A stretch of DNA of 64,000 nt from Candidatus Fermentibacterota bacterium (GTDB taxonomy: Bacteria; Fermentibacterota; Fermentibacteria; Fermentibacterales; JCC-6). The first letter of the stretch is position 1. Each line of letters opens with the position of its first letter. The notes beneath the pieces are model-generated. The model was not told the DNA's origin. It was given only the letters and a program-made list of their open reading frames with translations, and searched no databases. Made by a program: the position numbers and the translations under genes. Location: assembly GCA_030609965.1 (NCBI GenBank), contig JAUWSQ010000005.1:1-64000 (forward strand), written 5' to 3'. Shown here piece by piece: positions 62,169 through 64,000 of the stretch.

Positions 62169-63130
62169 AAAACGGAATCGTATCAAAACCATCATCCGGA
62201 TTCTGGATACTTCTTGTATTGTCCGTACTCCTGGCCGGCGCTCTTTCACTTCTTGCAGGTCCAATGGATCACCCTCCGGAATGGGTTATCATGAGGCTCA
62301 GACTGCCGAGATTAATACTTGCTCTGCTTACCGGAAGCGCCCTGTCCATTTCGGGCTGTGTTCTTCAGTCCCTCCTCAGGAATGACCTGGCAACACCCTT
62401 TACACTCGGTATATCCGCGGGAGCCGGGCTGGTTGCCGGTTCAGTAATAGTCTCCGGGCTGATCATACCTGTTATGGGCCTTGTTGCCGCCGGAACAGCA
62501 GGAGCTCTGCTTGCGGTTGTTCTGGTGTACGCTCTTGCTTACCGCAGCAGGAGAGGTGATTACGGTTCCACACTCCTTCTGGCCGGGATAACCATGAATC
62601 TCGTAGGCGCATCGATACTTCTTCTGTTCGAGTATTTCAGTGATGCCTCAAGGATTATGGAGATAGTACGATGGATGATGGGTGATATGGCGGTTATCGG
62701 ATGGGGCAAACCTGTATTCCTCCTGCCGCCGGTGATCCTGGGAACAGCTTTAGTGCTTACCAGAACGGGGGTTCTGAACCAGATTTCACAGGGTGATGAT
62801 ATCGCCCATACTAGAGGCGTATCGGTAAACCTGGAACGGAACCTGATGCTTGCGGTCGCAGCCCTTCTTGCAGGATCAACCGTCGGCGTTGTGGGTCCCG
62901 TCGGATTTGTGGGACTGATGGTGCCCCATATTATGAGGAGATTCGTCGGAGCTGATTACAGATACCTTGTTCCGGCATCAGCACTTGGAGGTATGCTGCT
63001 TGTCACTCTTGCAGATTCACTTTCAAGGGTGGTTATCAGCCCTGCCGAGCTTCCAATCGGAATTGTGATGTCCCTTATTGGTGGCCCTTTCTTCCTGGTT
63101 CTTCTCCTGAGAGGGGGAAGTAGAAAATAA
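62165..63130 (+). CDS. btuC: FecCD-type ABC importer permease, BtuC-like
   Basis: The 321-residue polytopic protein has about nine to ten membrane helices and family motifs RLPRLILALLTGSALSISGCVLQ, NDLATPFTLGISAGAGL and VGFVGLMVPHIMR. It completes the BtuFDC set and overlaps the ATPase gene by four bases. No TonB-dependent receptor is in the window. Confidence 0.93.
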   Translation: MKNGIVSKPSSGFWILLVLSVLLAGALSLLAGPMDHPPEWVIMRLRLPRLILALLTGSALSISGCVLQSLLRNDLATPFTLGISAGAGLVAGSVIVSGLIIPVMGLVAAGTAGALLAVVLVYALAYRSRRGDYGSTLLLAGITMNLVGASILLLFEYFSDASRIMEIVRWMMGDMAVIGWGKPVFLLPPVILGTALVLTRTGVLNQISQGDDIAHTRGVSVNLERNLMLAVAALLAGSTVGVVGPVGFVGLMVPHIMRRFVGADYRYLVPASALGGMLLVTLADSLSRVVISPAELPIGIVMSLIGGPFFLVLLLRGGSRK

Positions 63131-63217
63131 CCTGGACACAGTATGCATTGAGGGATTGGATACAGGGAATATTGTTAAGAAAGTAATCATACTGAATGAT
63201 TAGGGGAGGTAACAGAG

Positions 63218-64000
63218 ATGTGTAATTACCTTGTTATCATATTTATGATCGCAATAACCACTTCAGCCCAGGCTGATTACATCTTCAAGCTGGCATCTGA
63301 ATATGAAGTTGAGGATGAACCCTGGCAAGCAATCTGTTTAGACGCTGGATACTTCAACGATGATGCATACCCTGATTTTGCAGTTGCCTATTACGATCTA
63401 AGCGGAGAAGACCGATATCTATACACATTCCTTGGAAATGGTGACTGTACGTTCGATGTGTTTACCACGGATATGTTTGATTACCCGCTGGGATCAATCA
63501 CGGTTAATGATTTCGACAATGATGGATACGATGATCTTCTCATAGGAGAAGGATTTACAGATGGTGCAGGAAGCATATTTGAAGGAGATCTAATTCACTT
63601 ATTCAAAGGTAATGGGGATTGTACTTTTACAGAACTGGACACGTTACATGTTATGAATGTCTGGGTAACCTCCGGGGACCTGAACGACGATGGAAACAAT
63701 GATCTGGTTGTTTCAGGCATAGAAAGTGGTAATTCCGCGATTTCCATAAAGCTTGGTAATGGTGATTTCACTTTTCAGGACACAGAAAGCTATGAAATCC
63801 TTGCTTCTTTTTTCCAAACAGTTCAAATCCTTGGTGATATGAACCTGGATGGCAATGTCGATATTGGTGTACTTTGTCTTGATGGCCGTATCCAATTTCT
63901 CTACGGAAATGGTGATGGAACTTTTCAGCCACCGGTAAAAGTAGTGAATTATTTTCCTTGCGGACCAAACTACTGTTTTCTGGATTCCGGGGATTTTGAC
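63218..64000 (+). CDS. Secreted FG-GAP/VCBS repeat protein (3' end beyond window)
   Basis: The open frame begins at ATG 63218 with GGGGAGG eight bases upstream and runs to the window edge (261 codons). A signal peptide ends near AQA. Repeats with calcium-loop motifs follow: NDFDNDGYDDLLI, GDLNDDGNNDLVV and GDMNLDGNVDIGV, alternating with LGNGDFTF segments. This is the integrin-like FG-GAP propeller of extracellular proteins. A C-terminal sorting domain may lie beyond the edge. Confidence 0.85.
   Translation, partial: MCNYLVIIFMIAITTSAQADYIFKLASEYEVEDEPWQAICLDAGYFNDDAYPDFAVAYYDLSGEDRYLYTFLGNGDCTFDVFTTDMFDYPLGSITVNDFDNDGYDDLLIGEGFTDGAGSIFEGDLIHLFKGNGDCTFTELDTLHVMNVWVTSGDLNDDGNNDLVVSGIESGNSAISIKLGNGDFTFQDTESYEILASFFQTVQILGDMNLDGNVDIGVLCLDGRIQFLYGNGDGTFQPPVKVVNYFPCGPNYCFLDSGDFD

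Noticed and set aside
1-64000. CRISPR array, prophage or complete insertion sequence
   Set aside because: No spaced direct repeats, phage structural genes, integrase or transposase reading frames were seen in the window.

Overview
The window reads as chromosomal DNA of a Gram-negative-type (two-membrane) bacterium, probably a poorly cultured lineage near the Fibrobacteres-Chlorobi-Bacteroidetes (FCB) assemblage. The supporting signs are a short primary-type sigma factor without region 1.1, a cysteinyl-tRNA synthetase with a KMGKS signature, a gingipain-type C25 protease ending in a type IX-style sorting/FlgD-Ig domain, many lipoproteins and a type IV pilus secretin cluster. This placement is inference; no marker was aligned. 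Base composition is moderate, Shine-Dalgarno (SD) sites are strong (GGAGG), TTG starts are common, and most genes sit in tight operons with 4-base ATGA, GTGA or TTGA overlaps.

Layout. 1-2051: a recent tandem duplication of a TPR signalling gene with its promoter, the first copy cut by the window edge. 2191-6648: a methyltransferase, a lipoprotein, tRNA-Cys, a redox trio (CXXC micro-protein, membrane 4Fe-4S protein, TlpA-like thioredoxin) and a glycosyltransferase. 6743-17592: one long co-directional run holding a partner-switching module (STAS protein, RsbW-like kinase, and a 1204-residue P-loop/HEAT/PP2C protein), a SAM hydrolase-type enzyme, a GH57 enzyme, a zinc micro-protein, a MurU/AmgK-like sugar pair, trpS and cysS. 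18471-24511: type IV pilus assembly genes with a PilM-PilN fusion, a lipoprotein inserted before pilO, an enlarged PilP and PilQ. 24524-27131: rsmD, coaD, an aminotransferase and a zinc-ribbon protein. 27143-29630 (minus): gmhA, a sugar nucleotidyltransferase and a methyltransferase, divergent from 29892-32847 (sigma factor, M23 peptidase, membrane glycosyltransferase). 32963-37175: DUF523, a methyltransferase and a tricorn-type protease, followed by a MITE-like palindromic element.

37425-43677: an isocitrate/isopropylmalate dehydrogenase family enzyme, small secreted and HD-domain proteins, an AT-rich beta-propeller gene bracketed by short AGGGACG repeats, and the C25 protease. 43896-46128: stand-alone rpsD facing two minus-strand lipoproteins across a bidirectional terminator. 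46255-51836: a GGDEF protein coupled to an amidohydrolase, nadC, coaX, coaC and mtnA (NAD, CoA and methionine-salvage functions). 52030-60577: dnaK, dnaJ, mutS2, dnaG and a second sigma-70 factor whose conserved N-terminus seems to start at a non-standard AUU codon. 60574-63130: a BtuFDC-type ABC importer overlapping the sigma gene. 63218 to the edge: the start of a secreted FG-GAP repeat protein.

Strongest leads for undescribed biology are the STAS/kinase/P-loop-HEAT-PP2C module, the AUU-started sigma factor in frame behind dnaG, the remodelled pilus inner-membrane complex, and the repeat-bracketed cassette at 39801-41303. No CRISPR array, phage gene or intact transposase was seen.
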